DNA of 5,842 nucleotides, from NCBI GenBank assembly GCA_947259685.1, contig CAMYNC010000197.1, positions 1 through 5,842 on the forward strand. Direction: 5' to 3'. The notes under the pieces are model-generated. The model saw only the letters and a list, made by a program, of their open reading frames with translations. It was not told the origin of the DNA and did no database searches. Source of the stretch: an uncultured Desulfuromonadales bacterium (GTDB taxonomy: Bacteria > Desulfobacterota > Desulfuromonadia > Desulfuromonadales > Geopsychrobacteraceae). The translations under genes were made by a program, and so were the position numbers. Position 1 is the stretch's first letter. Each line of letters begins with the position of its first letter. Shown piece by piece: positions 1-5,842 of this stretch.

Positions 1-818
1 GATTCCGTTTGCGGTTGCCGCTCTCACTGGTTATTGTCAATGTTATTCAGTTCGTTTGCTGTGGCCAGAAGATGGTTATCCCTTCGGCTCTGGTGGAAGA
101 AATCGTTGATCTCTCGCATACCTCAGGCATTTCAGGAGAAGCAAATGTGCATGAGCGGATGCAGCAAATCGATCTTGCCGGCTTGCTGCGGATCCCCCGG
201 GAGGATAGTGCGCCAGGTTTTGGTGTGGTATCCCAGTCAGAGGGAGCGCCGATCATGCTCCGAGTGGATGCCATTCTAGGTCAGGAAGATACGGTTATAA
301 AGCCATTCGGTTCATTTCTTCAAGAGTTACCGTATTTTTCCGGAACCAGCCTGGCCGGCGATGGCACCATGCGCTTAGTGGTCAATCCGGCCCGGATGAG
401 GCATCAGGATTCTCGCGGCTTTGACGCACCGCTTGAGCTCGCGGAGCAGAAACCAGATAATCCCAAAGTACTGGTCGTAGACGATTCTTTAAGTGTGAGG
501 AAGTTTGCAGTAATGATTCTGGCAGGGCGTGGCTATCAGGTGCTTACCGCCAACAACGGTCAGGAAGCGTTGGCGATCCTGGATAAGGAAAATATTTTCT
601 CGATCATAACTGATCTTGAAATGCCGATTATGCACGGTTATGAGTTGCTTCGCGAATTAAGGCGTCGTGAGGTGCAAACGCCAACCGCTGTGCTGACCTC
701 GCGGGCCGGAGAGCAGCATCGAAAGGAGGCCTTTGAGCTAGGCGCAACCGATTACCTGGTGAAACCCTTTGATGTCGATGGTCTGTTGACGGTGGTCAGG
801 AAACACAAGCAGATATAG
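1..818 (+). CDS. CheA-type hybrid chemosensory histidine kinase, C-terminal part (5' truncated by window)
   Basis: This is the C-terminal end of a cytoplasmic chemotaxis-type histidine kinase that takes signals from receptors and phosphorylates response regulators. The frame is open from position 3, so the true start lies upstream; the TTG at 9 is not a real start. Numbering from that TTG, residues 1-9 (RLPLSLVIV, preceded by FR) match the end of the CheA ATPase domain. Residues 10-130 form the CheW-like P5 domain, with the family pattern VIPSALVEEIVDL and later LGQEDTVIKPFG. After a linker, residues 152-267 are a receiver domain: acidic pair D158/D159, phospho-acceptor D202 in TDLEMP, T230 and K252 in VKPF. 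All key receiver residues are present. The Hpt, dimerisation and most ATPase segments lie outside the window. The CheA-plus-receiver fusion resembles ChpA/PilL and FrzE kinases; which one is undecided. A strong terminator follows the stop. Confidence 0.9.
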   Translation, partial: FRLRLPLSLVIVNVIQFVCCGQKMVIPSALVEEIVDLSHTSGISGEANVHERMQQIDLAGLLRIPREDSAPGFGVVSQSEGAPIMLRVDAILGQEDTVIKPFGSFLQELPYFSGTSLAGDGTMRLVVNPARMRHQDSRGFDAPLELAEQKPDNPKVLVVDDSLSVRKFAVMILAGRGYQVLTANNGQEALAILDKENIFSIITDLEMPIMHGYELLRELRRREVQTPTAVLTSRAGEQHRKEAFELGATDYLVKPFDVDGLLTVVRKHKQI

Positions 819-841
819 AGATTTGACACTTTTGTTTACCG

Positions 842-881
842 AAAAGAGAGGCGGCCCTTGAATGGGGCTGCCTCTCTTTTT
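842..881 (+). terminator. Rho-independent terminator of the hybrid kinase gene
   Basis: A 16-bp stem pairs 842-857 with 865-880, with one G-T wobble (853/869) and a 7-nt loop (858-864). The T-run is 877-881. It lies 23 bp after the kinase stop codon, so it ends that transcript. The intron starts immediately after the T-run, so this hairpin probably also served as the intron's insertion target. Confidence 0.9.
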
Positions 882-882
882 G

Positions 883-1619
883 GTTTGCCCAGCGGAGCTG
901 GCAAACCCGGCCTGTTGTAAGAAACAGGCGTCACCCCGAACAGGGGGAAGACAATCCGATTCGCAAGGGCGTTGCTGGCAACGGCAGGGTCTGAAGGAAG
1001 CGATAGGAAGTAAGCTGCACACAGCGGAAGCGAACCTGATTCGGCGCTGCGGGTGGGTAAGCGTGCAAGATAGCGCAAAGCCCGATACCTGATCGTAATC
1101 CGTAGCGTGATTGAGGGTGCGGTAGCTTGCAGGGAGTCAGAGGTAACTGGGGAAGCCTCGTATTATCTCGGTCCATTCGGTCAATGGCTCGGGTAAGAAC
1201 GGCACAAGAGGAAACTCAAGGCCTTTCGATGCGGTGCGAGGTGGCAGATGATTCCGTAGTAGTGATGAAATCCCGGCCTGTGAAAGCTGGTAACAGACTG
1301 GAGGGTAAAACCGGGATGACCTGCCGCTTTGTCGGCAGGGGCTGGTGAGCGCCAAAAGCCTCATCAGAATGCGAAGGGATGAAGTTCATTCGAACGTTTC
1401 TTCGAATCGGATTCAAGCTGTTATGCCGGACACAAAGTCGCCTGACGAGGCGAGGCCCGATGATTGCGGTTAAGAAATATCGACTGCGCCATCGAACCGT
1501 CCGAGCGGAGTAACCCGAATCATGCTGTTCTATATTGCCCATCGGGATAGAAACGAACAGCACTCGGGCCAAGAATCGCAGGCGTTGCAGGTTGAGCCGA
1601 GGAGGGAAGCGCAGGTAAG
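883..1619 (+). ncRNA. Group II intron ribozyme, 5' domains (DI-DIII and start of DIV)
   Basis: This non-coding stretch of about 737 nt is full of local hairpins, as expected of the intron's folded scaffold. Visible ones are 882-907 (GGTTTGC / GCAAACC around CAGC-GGA-GCTG), 911-927 (CCTGTT / AACAGG) and 934-946 (CCCC / GGGG). The 5' boundary reads GTTTG rather than the usual GTGYG. Domain borders inside the leader cannot be fixed by eye. Short open frames on both strands here have no recognisable protein pattern and are taken as chance. Confidence 0.75.
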
Positions 1620-2894
1620 ATGAGATGGCGCGAATTTATTACAGCCTCTATGACCGAATGCTTCAAGAGCAGAGGCTCCTTCGAGCATCTGCCCGAAGAA
1701 ATCGCCCAACTTGTTCACGAACTCAAGGGCAAGAACTATCGTCCAAAGCCAGTGCGGCGGGTAGAAATCCCCAAGCCGGACGGCGGAGTGCGAACGCTAG
1801 TCATCCCGTCGGTTCGTGACCGTGTCGTTCAGCAGGCTCTGTTGGACATATTGCAGCCAATCTTTGATCCAGATTTTCATCCGTCAAGCTATGGCTACAG
1901 GCCGGGGCGAAGCTGTCATCAGGCCATCGCCAAAGCCTGCCTGTTTATTCGGCGCTATCGAAGACGTTGGGTGGTGGACATGGACTTGTCACGGTGTTTC
2001 GACACCCTGAACCATGACCTCATTATCCAGCAATTTCGCCGCAAGGTGACCGATGGAAGTATTCTTGGATTGCTGCGATTGTTTCTGCAAAGTGGAATCA
2101 TGGTAGATGGTCGTTGGCAACACAGTGAACTGGGAAGTCCGCAAGGCGGAGTGATCAGCCCATTGATTGCTAACGTCTATCTCGATGCCTTCGACCAGCA
2201 CATGAAAAACCGAGGACACCGGATTGTCCGCTATGCGGATGATATCCTGATTCTGAGTGGTTCAAAAAGGGGGGCGGAAAACGCCCTCGCGGTCGCTCGG
2301 AGCTATCTGGAAGGAGAGCTTCGCCTGAGTGTCTGCGGACGCAAGAGTCGGATCATTCATAGCAGGGACGGGGTCCACTATCTCGGTGTTATCATCGAGA
2401 GCCGGTACACCCGCCTTCAGAGCGAAAAGGTTCACAAGTTAAAACAGACAGTCAAGCGAATCACCCGGCGCAACTCACCCGTGAATCTGGAAAAGGTCAT
2501 CAAGGATCTGAATCCGGTATTACGAGGGTTCGCCAACTACTTCCGGGTTGCAAACTGTCGCAACCAGTTTAGAGACCTGGCTCGTTGGGTCCGCAGACGG
2601 CTGCGTGCCAAGCAGCTGACCCTGTGGAAGAAGCCGAAACGGCTCCATCGCAGGCTGAGGCAGCTTGGCTATCAAGGCGAGATCAAAGCCATAAAGATGT
2701 GTTTGTGGCGTAATGCCGCCAGCGCGTTGGCCAATTATGCGATGCCTAACCGCTGGTTCGAAGAATTGGGACTTTTTGACTTGAGCAGAGTTGATACGGG
2801 TTACCTGCCTCAGAATTATTGTGAGAGAAGAATGGACAGGAGCCGTGTACGAGGCCCGTACGCACGGTTCTGTGAGAGGGATGAGATGAGCTAG
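1620..2894 (+). CDS. ltrA: Group II intron reverse transcriptase/maturase, probably damaged at the N-terminus
   Basis: The intron-encoded protein binds its own intron RNA to help splicing and copies it into DNA during retrohoming. In the 424-residue frame, RT-1 is at about 40-70 (RPKPVRRVEIPKPDGG), the catalytic Asp block DMDLSRCFD at 120-128, SPQGG at 173-177 and RYADD at 204-208. The maturase (X) domain spans about 262-390, with LNPVLRGFANYF and a C-terminal LWKKPKRLHRRL. No HNH endonuclease domain follows, as in class C enzymes. Residues 1-20 do not look like the family. The expected start (MARIYYSLYDRML) begins at ATG 1625 in another frame, and the switch lies near 1678-1688. The RT-0 segment (NKGxxGIDG type) is missing, so a deletion of 3n+2 bases is the likely cause. 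GGAGG at 1601-1605 lies 14 nt before ATG 1620. The frame has no stop before domain V and ends inside domain VI. Catalytic residues are intact, but full function is doubtful. Confidence 0.88.
   Translation: MRWREFITASMTECFKSRGSFEHLPEEIAQLVHELKGKNYRPKPVRRVEIPKPDGGVRTLVIPSVRDRVVQQALLDILQPIFDPDFHPSSYGYRPGRSCHQAIAKACLFIRRYRRRWVVDMDLSRCFDTLNHDLIIQQFRRKVTDGSILGLLRLFLQSGIMVDGRWQHSELGSPQGGVISPLIANVYLDAFDQHMKNRGHRIVRYADDILILSGSKRGAENALAVARSYLEGELRLSVCGRKSRIIHSRDGVHYLGVIIESRYTRLQSEKVHKLKQTVKRITRRNSPVNLEKVIKDLNPVLRGFANYFRVANCRNQFRDLARWVRRRLRAKQLTLWKKPKRLHRRLRQLGYQGEIKAIKMCLWRNAASALANYAMPNRWFEELGLFDLSRVDTGYLPQNYCERRMDRSRVRGPYARFCERDEMS
2840..2870 (+). ncRNA. Group II intron domain V (catalytic hairpin)
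   Basis: A 9-bp lower helix pairs GAGCCGTGT (2840-2848) with GCACGGTTC (2862-2870), including the usual G-U wobble. The catalytic AGC triad is at 2841-2843. A two-base AC bulge (2860-2861) lies on the 3' side, as in canonical domain V. The upper stem is short: three pairs (2849-2851 with 2857-2859) and the loop AGGCC. The total is 31 nt against the usual 34. This may be a subgroup trait or damage. Confidence 0.85.
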
Positions 2895-2920
2895 ATGGTG
2901 CTCATCTCACCCTACTCGAT
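2874..2920 (+). ncRNA. Group II intron domain VI with branch-point A and 3' splice site
   Basis: A three-base linker (2871-2873) separates it from domain V. Stems: GAG 2874-2876 with CTC 2915-2917; A2877 with T2913; GGG 2878-2880 with CCC 2910-2912; GAGATGAGC 2883-2891 with GCTCATCTC 2900-2908; loop TAGATGGT. A2914 is left bulged between paired bases and is the seventh base from the proposed 3' end at 2920, the classic branch-point geometry. The intron end AT fits the AY rule. Confidence 0.8.
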
Positions 2921-2957
2921 TATGATTGAAATTTTTTTAACAGCTTTTCGGAACGAT

Positions 2958-2984
2958 AAAAGCGGTCGGCTAGCCGACCGCTTT
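2958..2984 (-). terminator. Terminator of the chemoreceptor gene (perfect palindrome)
   Basis: AAAGCGGTCGGC, then TA, then its exact complement makes a perfect 26-bp palindrome at 2959-2984. Read on the - strand, it starts 21 bp after the chemoreceptor stop and is followed by TTTTATCG. The T-run is short, so strength is uncertain. It could act on both strands, but the + strand side has only TTTCTGG. Confidence 0.7.
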
Positions 2985-2996
2985 CTGGCCATTGAG

Positions 2997-3027
2997 ATCC
3001 CGGGATTAGATCGCCGGGGTTTTTTTT
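2997..3027 (+). terminator. Possible + strand terminator overlapping the receptor 3' end
   Basis: ATCCCGG (2997-3003) pairs with CCGGGGT (3014-3020), including one T-G pair. The loop is 10 nt, followed by seven more T's (3021-3027). It faces transcripts that read through the intron from the kinase side. It overlaps the last codons of the convergent receptor gene, so part of the T-run is coding sequence (lysine codons on the - strand). Confidence 0.4.
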
Positions 3028-4970
3028 GCGTGATCCGGGGCGTCTTCAATTGAAAGGAAGGTGTCGGAAACAATATCCGCAGGACTCAGTTCAACGGTGA
3101 TTTCATTGCTCCCCTCATCGCTTTCCTGCAGCCGGAATTGACCCAGAGAACGGAGCAGCGATTCGGAAACACCGTTAAGGCCTTCGGAAATCTGCGCTGA
3201 TTCGTTAATCAGGGCAGAAGTTTTGGTAGAAATATCAGCCATATTGCGGATCGTAGCTACCATGCTCTGGGAAAAATTCTGCTGCTCTTGGGACAGCTCA
3301 GTGATCTCAGTAACCACCAGCTTCGATTCGTTGGTCGCTTGATTGATAGCATGCAAGGCTTCGCCTGTCTCATGAGCAATCTGGGTTTGTTGCTCAACCG
3401 TTGTCGTTTCATCCTCCAGGGCAGCAGTGACCTCGTTGGCCTCGGTCTGAATCGCTTTAATGATACCGCCGATCTGCTTGGTGGCATCGGAGGTTTCATC
3501 GGCCAAGCGCTTGATTTCGTCTGAAATAACCAGAAACCCGCGACCTTGCTCGCCGGCGCGCGCAGCTTCAATGGAGGCATTCATGGCCAGGATAGTAGTG
3601 CGGGTGGAGACATCCGAAATCAACTGAGAAATGGTCCCTATTTCAAGTAGCCGTTCGGCAAGCGTCTTCATCTTCTTGTTGATGACTTGCACTGTGACGC
3701 GGATAAGCTGCATCCCTTCGATGCTACGGGTGATCTGTTCACTCCCGAGTGAAGTCGCGTTATCGACCTTAGCTGCCGCCTGTTGGGCCAGTGAGGCCTT
3801 ATCGGCGACCTGGACCGCTGCTTTGGCAGTCTCTTCTGCTGCATCGCTGGCGTCGGTTACATGCTGAAGTTGAGAGTCCGCACCCTTTTTCATTTTCTGG
3901 AAAATTTCCAGCAAGTGGCGTGACTCTTCGCCTACCTCCTGAGCGTTGGCTGAGGTGTCGGTTAGTAACTCAGCAAGACTTTCTACCATCAAATTGTAAG
4001 CGTCAGCAATCGAACCGAAGGCATCTTCGGTGACCGGTGCGCGGACAGTAAGGTCGCCATCAGAGGCATTACTAACAACCTCAAGAAAGTTGATGACATT
4101 TTCTTCGGTCTTCAGACGTTGCTCATCGGTTTTAATATAGCCTTTTATTCGATTCATGGCTTCGTTGAAAACCCGGGCAATTTCAGCAAATTCATCTTTT
4201 GAGGGTGCAGTGACCTCGACAATCTCACCCTGCCCAAATGCTTCAATCCCTTCCATCAGTTTATTCAGTGGAGTCGTGATCCGGTTTGAAACGAAAAGGC
4301 CCGCGATAACACCGAAGATGATCAAGCCACCGCTAACAGCTAACAGGGTAAAAAGCATTTCCTCTTTGAAGTGTTCGGAGGCGTTTTGTTGCTGTTCAAT
4401 CATGTTGCTTAAGAGGGTGATAAGTTCCTTGGTATGATCTTCCAAATCATGGACATAGGCTTTGTAGCTGGAATAGGGGTCGCTGACCTCAAGAAAGGAT
4501 TTGCCGTCAAGTAACTCCTGGGCGAGTGGTTCTAATGCTTTCCTGACATTGGCGTAGTCCATATTTAGAGTCGTTGTCAAGTCCAGCGCTTTTTCCTGTA
4601 GCTCCAGGTTTTTCTCCGAGACCTCTTGAGCAAGGCCGGTTGCGTCGAGGCTCTGCAATAAGGGATTGATCTTATCGTAGTTCTGGATCAGTTTAATGTG
4701 GTAGCCCTGCTGCTTATTAATGATTTTCTCGTTTTTCTCAATGCTGGAAAATAGAAAAAATTCTTTTTCATAGCGCCTTGATTTTGCGATCTGGAAGTCG
4801 ATGGCATGAGCCGTATCCAATTCTTGCAGGAGATTGGTGTCGAGTTGGTTGATGGTACGCGACAGGCCATAGTACGTGACGGCACCAACACCAATAGAAA
4901 TAAAGACCAGCAGCATGACCATTGCCATGAGTTTGGTTCTGATGTTGAGTCCCTGGGTTTTTGTTGCCAT
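3006..4970 (-). CDS. Methyl-accepting chemotaxis protein, PilJ-like, two HAMP segments
   Basis: This is a membrane chemoreceptor that senses through a periplasmic domain and controls a CheA-type kinase through its cytoplasmic tip. Of 654 residues, TM1 is about 13-35. A helical periplasmic region of about 170 residues (36-204) includes RRYEKEFFLF, typical of four-helix-bundle sensors. TM2 is about 205-228. A HAMP domain follows (about 229-282, ITTPLNKL). A second HAMP-like segment at about 290-340 contains DGDLTVRAPVTEDAFGSIAD, which resembles PilJ receptors. The signalling domain is about 345-615, with the hairpin tip ILAMNASIEAARAGEQGRGF at 460-479. The tail after 615 is acidic and has no NWETF-type methylation-enzyme docking peptide. 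The start is supported by GGGAGAG (4978-4984) 7 nt before the ATG. The gene converges on the hybrid kinase, a plausible partner. The ligand cannot be told from sequence. A true PilJ would normally sit in a co-directional pil-chp operon, so no symbol is given. Confidence 0.93.
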   Translation of the reverse strand: MATKTQGLNIRTKLMAMVMLLVFISIGVGAVTYYGLSRTINQLDTNLLQELDTAHAIDFQIAKSRRYEKEFFLFSSIEKNEKIINKQQGYHIKLIQNYDKINPLLQSLDATGLAQEVSEKNLELQEKALDLTTTLNMDYANVRKALEPLAQELLDGKSFLEVSDPYSSYKAYVHDLEDHTKELITLLSNMIEQQQNASEHFKEEMLFTLLAVSGGLIIFGVIAGLFVSNRITTPLNKLMEGIEAFGQGEIVEVTAPSKDEFAEIARVFNEAMNRIKGYIKTDEQRLKTEENVINFLEVVSNASDGDLTVRAPVTEDAFGSIADAYNLMVESLAELLTDTSANAQEVGEESRHLLEIFQKMKKGADSQLQHVTDASDAAEETAKAAVQVADKASLAQQAAAKVDNATSLGSEQITRSIEGMQLIRVTVQVINKKMKTLAERLLEIGTISQLISDVSTRTTILAMNASIEAARAGEQGRGFLVISDEIKRLADETSDATKQIGGIIKAIQTEANEVTAALEDETTTVEQQTQIAHETGEALHAINQATNESKLVVTEITELSQEQQNFSQSMVATIRNMADISTKTSALINESAQISEGLNGVSESLLRSLGQFRLQESDEGSNEITVELSPADIVSDTFLSIEDAPDHAKKTPAI

Positions 4971-4977
4971 ATCATTT

Positions 4978-4984
4978 CTCTCCC
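4978..4984 (-). promoter_or_regulatory. Ribosome binding site of the chemoreceptor
   Basis: GGGAGAG on the - strand, seven bases before ATG 4970. It supports this start over an upstream frame that continues to 5026 in another phase. Confidence 0.7.
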
Positions 4985-5025
4985 ACTAAAAAGATTAGCT
5001 AGCAAGTGCAGCTTAGGACTTTCCA

Positions 5026-5054
5026 ATAATACTTCTTGTTTAATAAAAATTCAA
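5026..5054 (-). promoter_or_regulatory. Sigma70-type promoter of the chemoreceptor gene
   Basis: On the - strand, TTGAAT (5054-5049) and TATTAT (5031-5026) are separated by exactly 17 bases. They match the -35 box at 4 of 6 bases and the -10 box at 5 of 6. The start of transcription would be near 5019, giving a leader of about 50 nt before ATG 4970. No flagellar sigma28-type box was seen. Confidence 0.6.
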
Positions 5055-5557
5055 TGTGTTTTTCTTAGTTTTTTGCAGGCGATATTTTTCCGTTTTTAAT
5101 AAATGGACTGTCCAGAAAATGCCGATCAACAGGATGGCGCCATTAGCAGAGCCCAGAGGTCCGATTACCATAGAGCCCAACCATTTAAAAAATCTGGCTG
5201 GTCAGGCTTTGTTGCCCGGTCTAATTGGGTCTCGACTTTGTCGAAAACTGTCGGAGGCATAAGCCGATCGGGCAATTTTGCAGTCGATTCATCATAGTTC
5301 CGCGGTTTCCTGGCTGATAGTATAATCGGATACTGAATGAATAAATGTGCATTTTAGGTTTTGGGGATTCGCCTGGATTTTGAGCAAGGGTGACAGGTAA
5401 ACCAGCAGTGGGAGCGCTATTTTCAGGCTGCTGGGAGAATGGATTTTCGCTGCTGGTTGATAGCTCTACCGATCTTTTCCAGGTCTTAATTTTTAGTATG
5501 TAATTGGTTGATTTGCCGACCCGAGTCAGCTGCTTGTTAATAGATGTATTTTTTCAT
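5055..5557. other. Intergenic region without a supported gene
   Basis: No frame here has a recognisable domain. One 43-codon - strand frame (5171 to 5040) encodes a possible single membrane helix with a basic tail, but it has no clear ribosome site and overlaps the receptor promoter. Short direct and inverted repeats of GCTGCTGG / CCAGCAG occur at 5402-5408, 5427-5434 and 5449-5456. The + strand frame 5056-5262 is proline- and arginine-containing with no family pattern and is not called. Confidence 0.5.
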
Positions 5558-5586
5558 TTGCAAAACTTTGAATCGCGTGTTAGAAA
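5558..5586 (+). promoter_or_regulatory. Promoter of the tRNA-Arg/tRNA-His operon
   Basis: TTGCAA (5558-5563) and TAGAAA (5581-5586) have a 17-base spacer, each matching 4 of 6 consensus bases. An AT-rich stretch upstream (about 5537-5557) could be an UP element. The bases after the -10 box (CTCTGCC) are GC-rich, as in stringently controlled stable RNA promoters. The leader to the first tRNA would be about 50 nt. Confidence 0.5.
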
Positions 5587-5642
5587 CTCTGCCTGCCGTC
5601 AGCGGCCCGCGTTCGTCTTTTGCTCAGGTCTGCTGAGGTTGC

Positions 5643-5719
<77 letters not shown>

Positions 5720-5771
5720 TTTTTTAAATTGACATGGGTAAATCGTTTCCGTAACATGGCCGAGTTTTTCT

Positions 5772-5842
5772 GGTGGGTGTAGCTCAGTTGGTAGAGCCCC
5801 AGGTTGTGGCCCTGGTTGTCGAGGGTTCAAGTCCCTTCACTC
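5772..5842 (+). tRNA. tRNA-His (anticodon GUG), 3' end cut by window
   Basis: The acceptor 5' strand GTGGGTG (5773-5779) is preceded by G5772, the extra G-1 base special to histidine tRNAs. The D-stem is GCTC/GAGC. The anticodon stem is CCAGG (5799-5803) / CCTGG (5811-5815), with loop TTGTGGC and anticodon GTG at 5806-5808. The T-loop is TTCAAGT. The window ends five bases into the 3' acceptor strand (CACTC), so the discriminator and CCA are not seen. Confidence 0.95.

Larger units (their letters stand above)
883..2920 (+). mobile_element. Group II intron, class C-like, inserted just after a terminator
   Basis: This is a retroelement made of a self-splicing ribozyme and its maturase. Evidence seen: a structured leader of about 740 nt, a group II reverse transcriptase/maturase ORF (1620-2894), a domain V hairpin (2840-2870), and a domain VI with a bulged A (2874-2917) ending CTCGAT at 2920. 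The 5' end is set at 882/883, directly after the terminator T-run, because the leader reads GTTTGCCC there. From memory of class C introns, the leader also carries the conserved-looking blocks CGCAAGGG (962-969) and TCTGAAGGAAGC (990-1001). Class C introns are known to insert downstream of intrinsic terminators and to lack an endonuclease domain, and both fit. The 5' boundary is less certain than the 3' boundary. The element lies between two convergent genes and interrupts neither. Confidence 0.85.

Noticed and set aside
9..11. TTG as a real start of the kinase gene
   Set aside because: The codons before it (Phe-Arg) continue the conserved end of the CheA ATPase domain, so the gene runs in from upstream.
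842..907. Tandem hairpins read as an attC site or transposon end
   Set aside because: The first is a plain terminator with a T-run and the second belongs to the intron leader; no integron core sites or target duplication were seen.
738..1078. Two - strand frames across the terminator and intron start
   Set aside because: They cross a terminator hairpin and the intron boundary, have no ribosome site and no recognisable domains.
1117..1121. GTGCG as the intron 5' end (also 1234-1238)
   Set aside because: These fit the GTGYG rule, but they lie downstream of the conserved-looking leader blocks at 962-969 and 990-1001 and are not next to the terminator target.
1216..1572. 118-codon - strand frame
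   Set aside because: It lies inside the intron ribozyme leader, shows no family pattern, and is explained by structured RNA sequence on the + strand.
3257..3580. 107-codon - strand frame inside the receptor gene
   Set aside because: Out-of-frame shadow of the receptor signalling domain, which is strongly family-like.
5056..5262. 68-codon + strand frame
   Set aside because: No domain, no ribosome site, and its start falls in AT-rich promoter DNA of the opposite gene.

Overview
The window looks like a gammaproteobacterial chromosome. The best clues are a tRNA-Arg(UCU)/tRNA-His(GUG) pair with encoded CCA ends and sequences typical of that class, together with a chemosensory hybrid kinase and a PilJ-like chemoreceptor. 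This placement is an inference; nothing here fixes a genus.

Layout. (1) Positions 1-818, + strand: the 3' end of a large CheA-type hybrid histidine kinase. It holds the last residues of the ATPase domain, a CheW-like P5 domain and a C-terminal receiver. (2) 842-881: a strong intrinsic terminator for that gene. (3) About 883-2920: a complete-looking group II intron that begins directly after the terminator T-run, the insertion habit of bacterial class C introns. It has a long 5' ribozyme leader, a reverse transcriptase/maturase ORF without an endonuclease domain, domain V, and a domain VI with a bulged branch-point A seven nucleotides from the 3' end. The maturase seems damaged near its N-terminus: the expected start lies in another frame, and the RT-0 region is missing. 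(4) 2959-3027: two terminator-like hairpins, one a perfect 26-bp palindrome placed to end the chemoreceptor transcript, the other facing the + strand. (5) 3006-4970, - strand: a 654-residue methyl-accepting chemotaxis protein with two HAMP-type segments, with its RBS and a good sigma70-type promoter upstream. (6) About 5055-5557: no supported gene. (7) 5558-5842: a promoter followed by tRNA-Arg and a tRNA-His that runs off the window.

How the parts relate. The kinase and the receptor converge on the intron. They are natural signalling partners: receptor, then P5/CheW coupling, then kinase, then receiver. They probably belong to one chemosensory locus, perhaps controlling pili or surface motility. 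The intron sits in the gap between their 3' ends and breaks neither gene. The tRNA operon is an independent housekeeping unit. The most unusual features are the intron's details: its non-standard 5' end, its damaged maturase frame, and an ORF that reads through domain V. I see no clear case for an undescribed multi-gene system.
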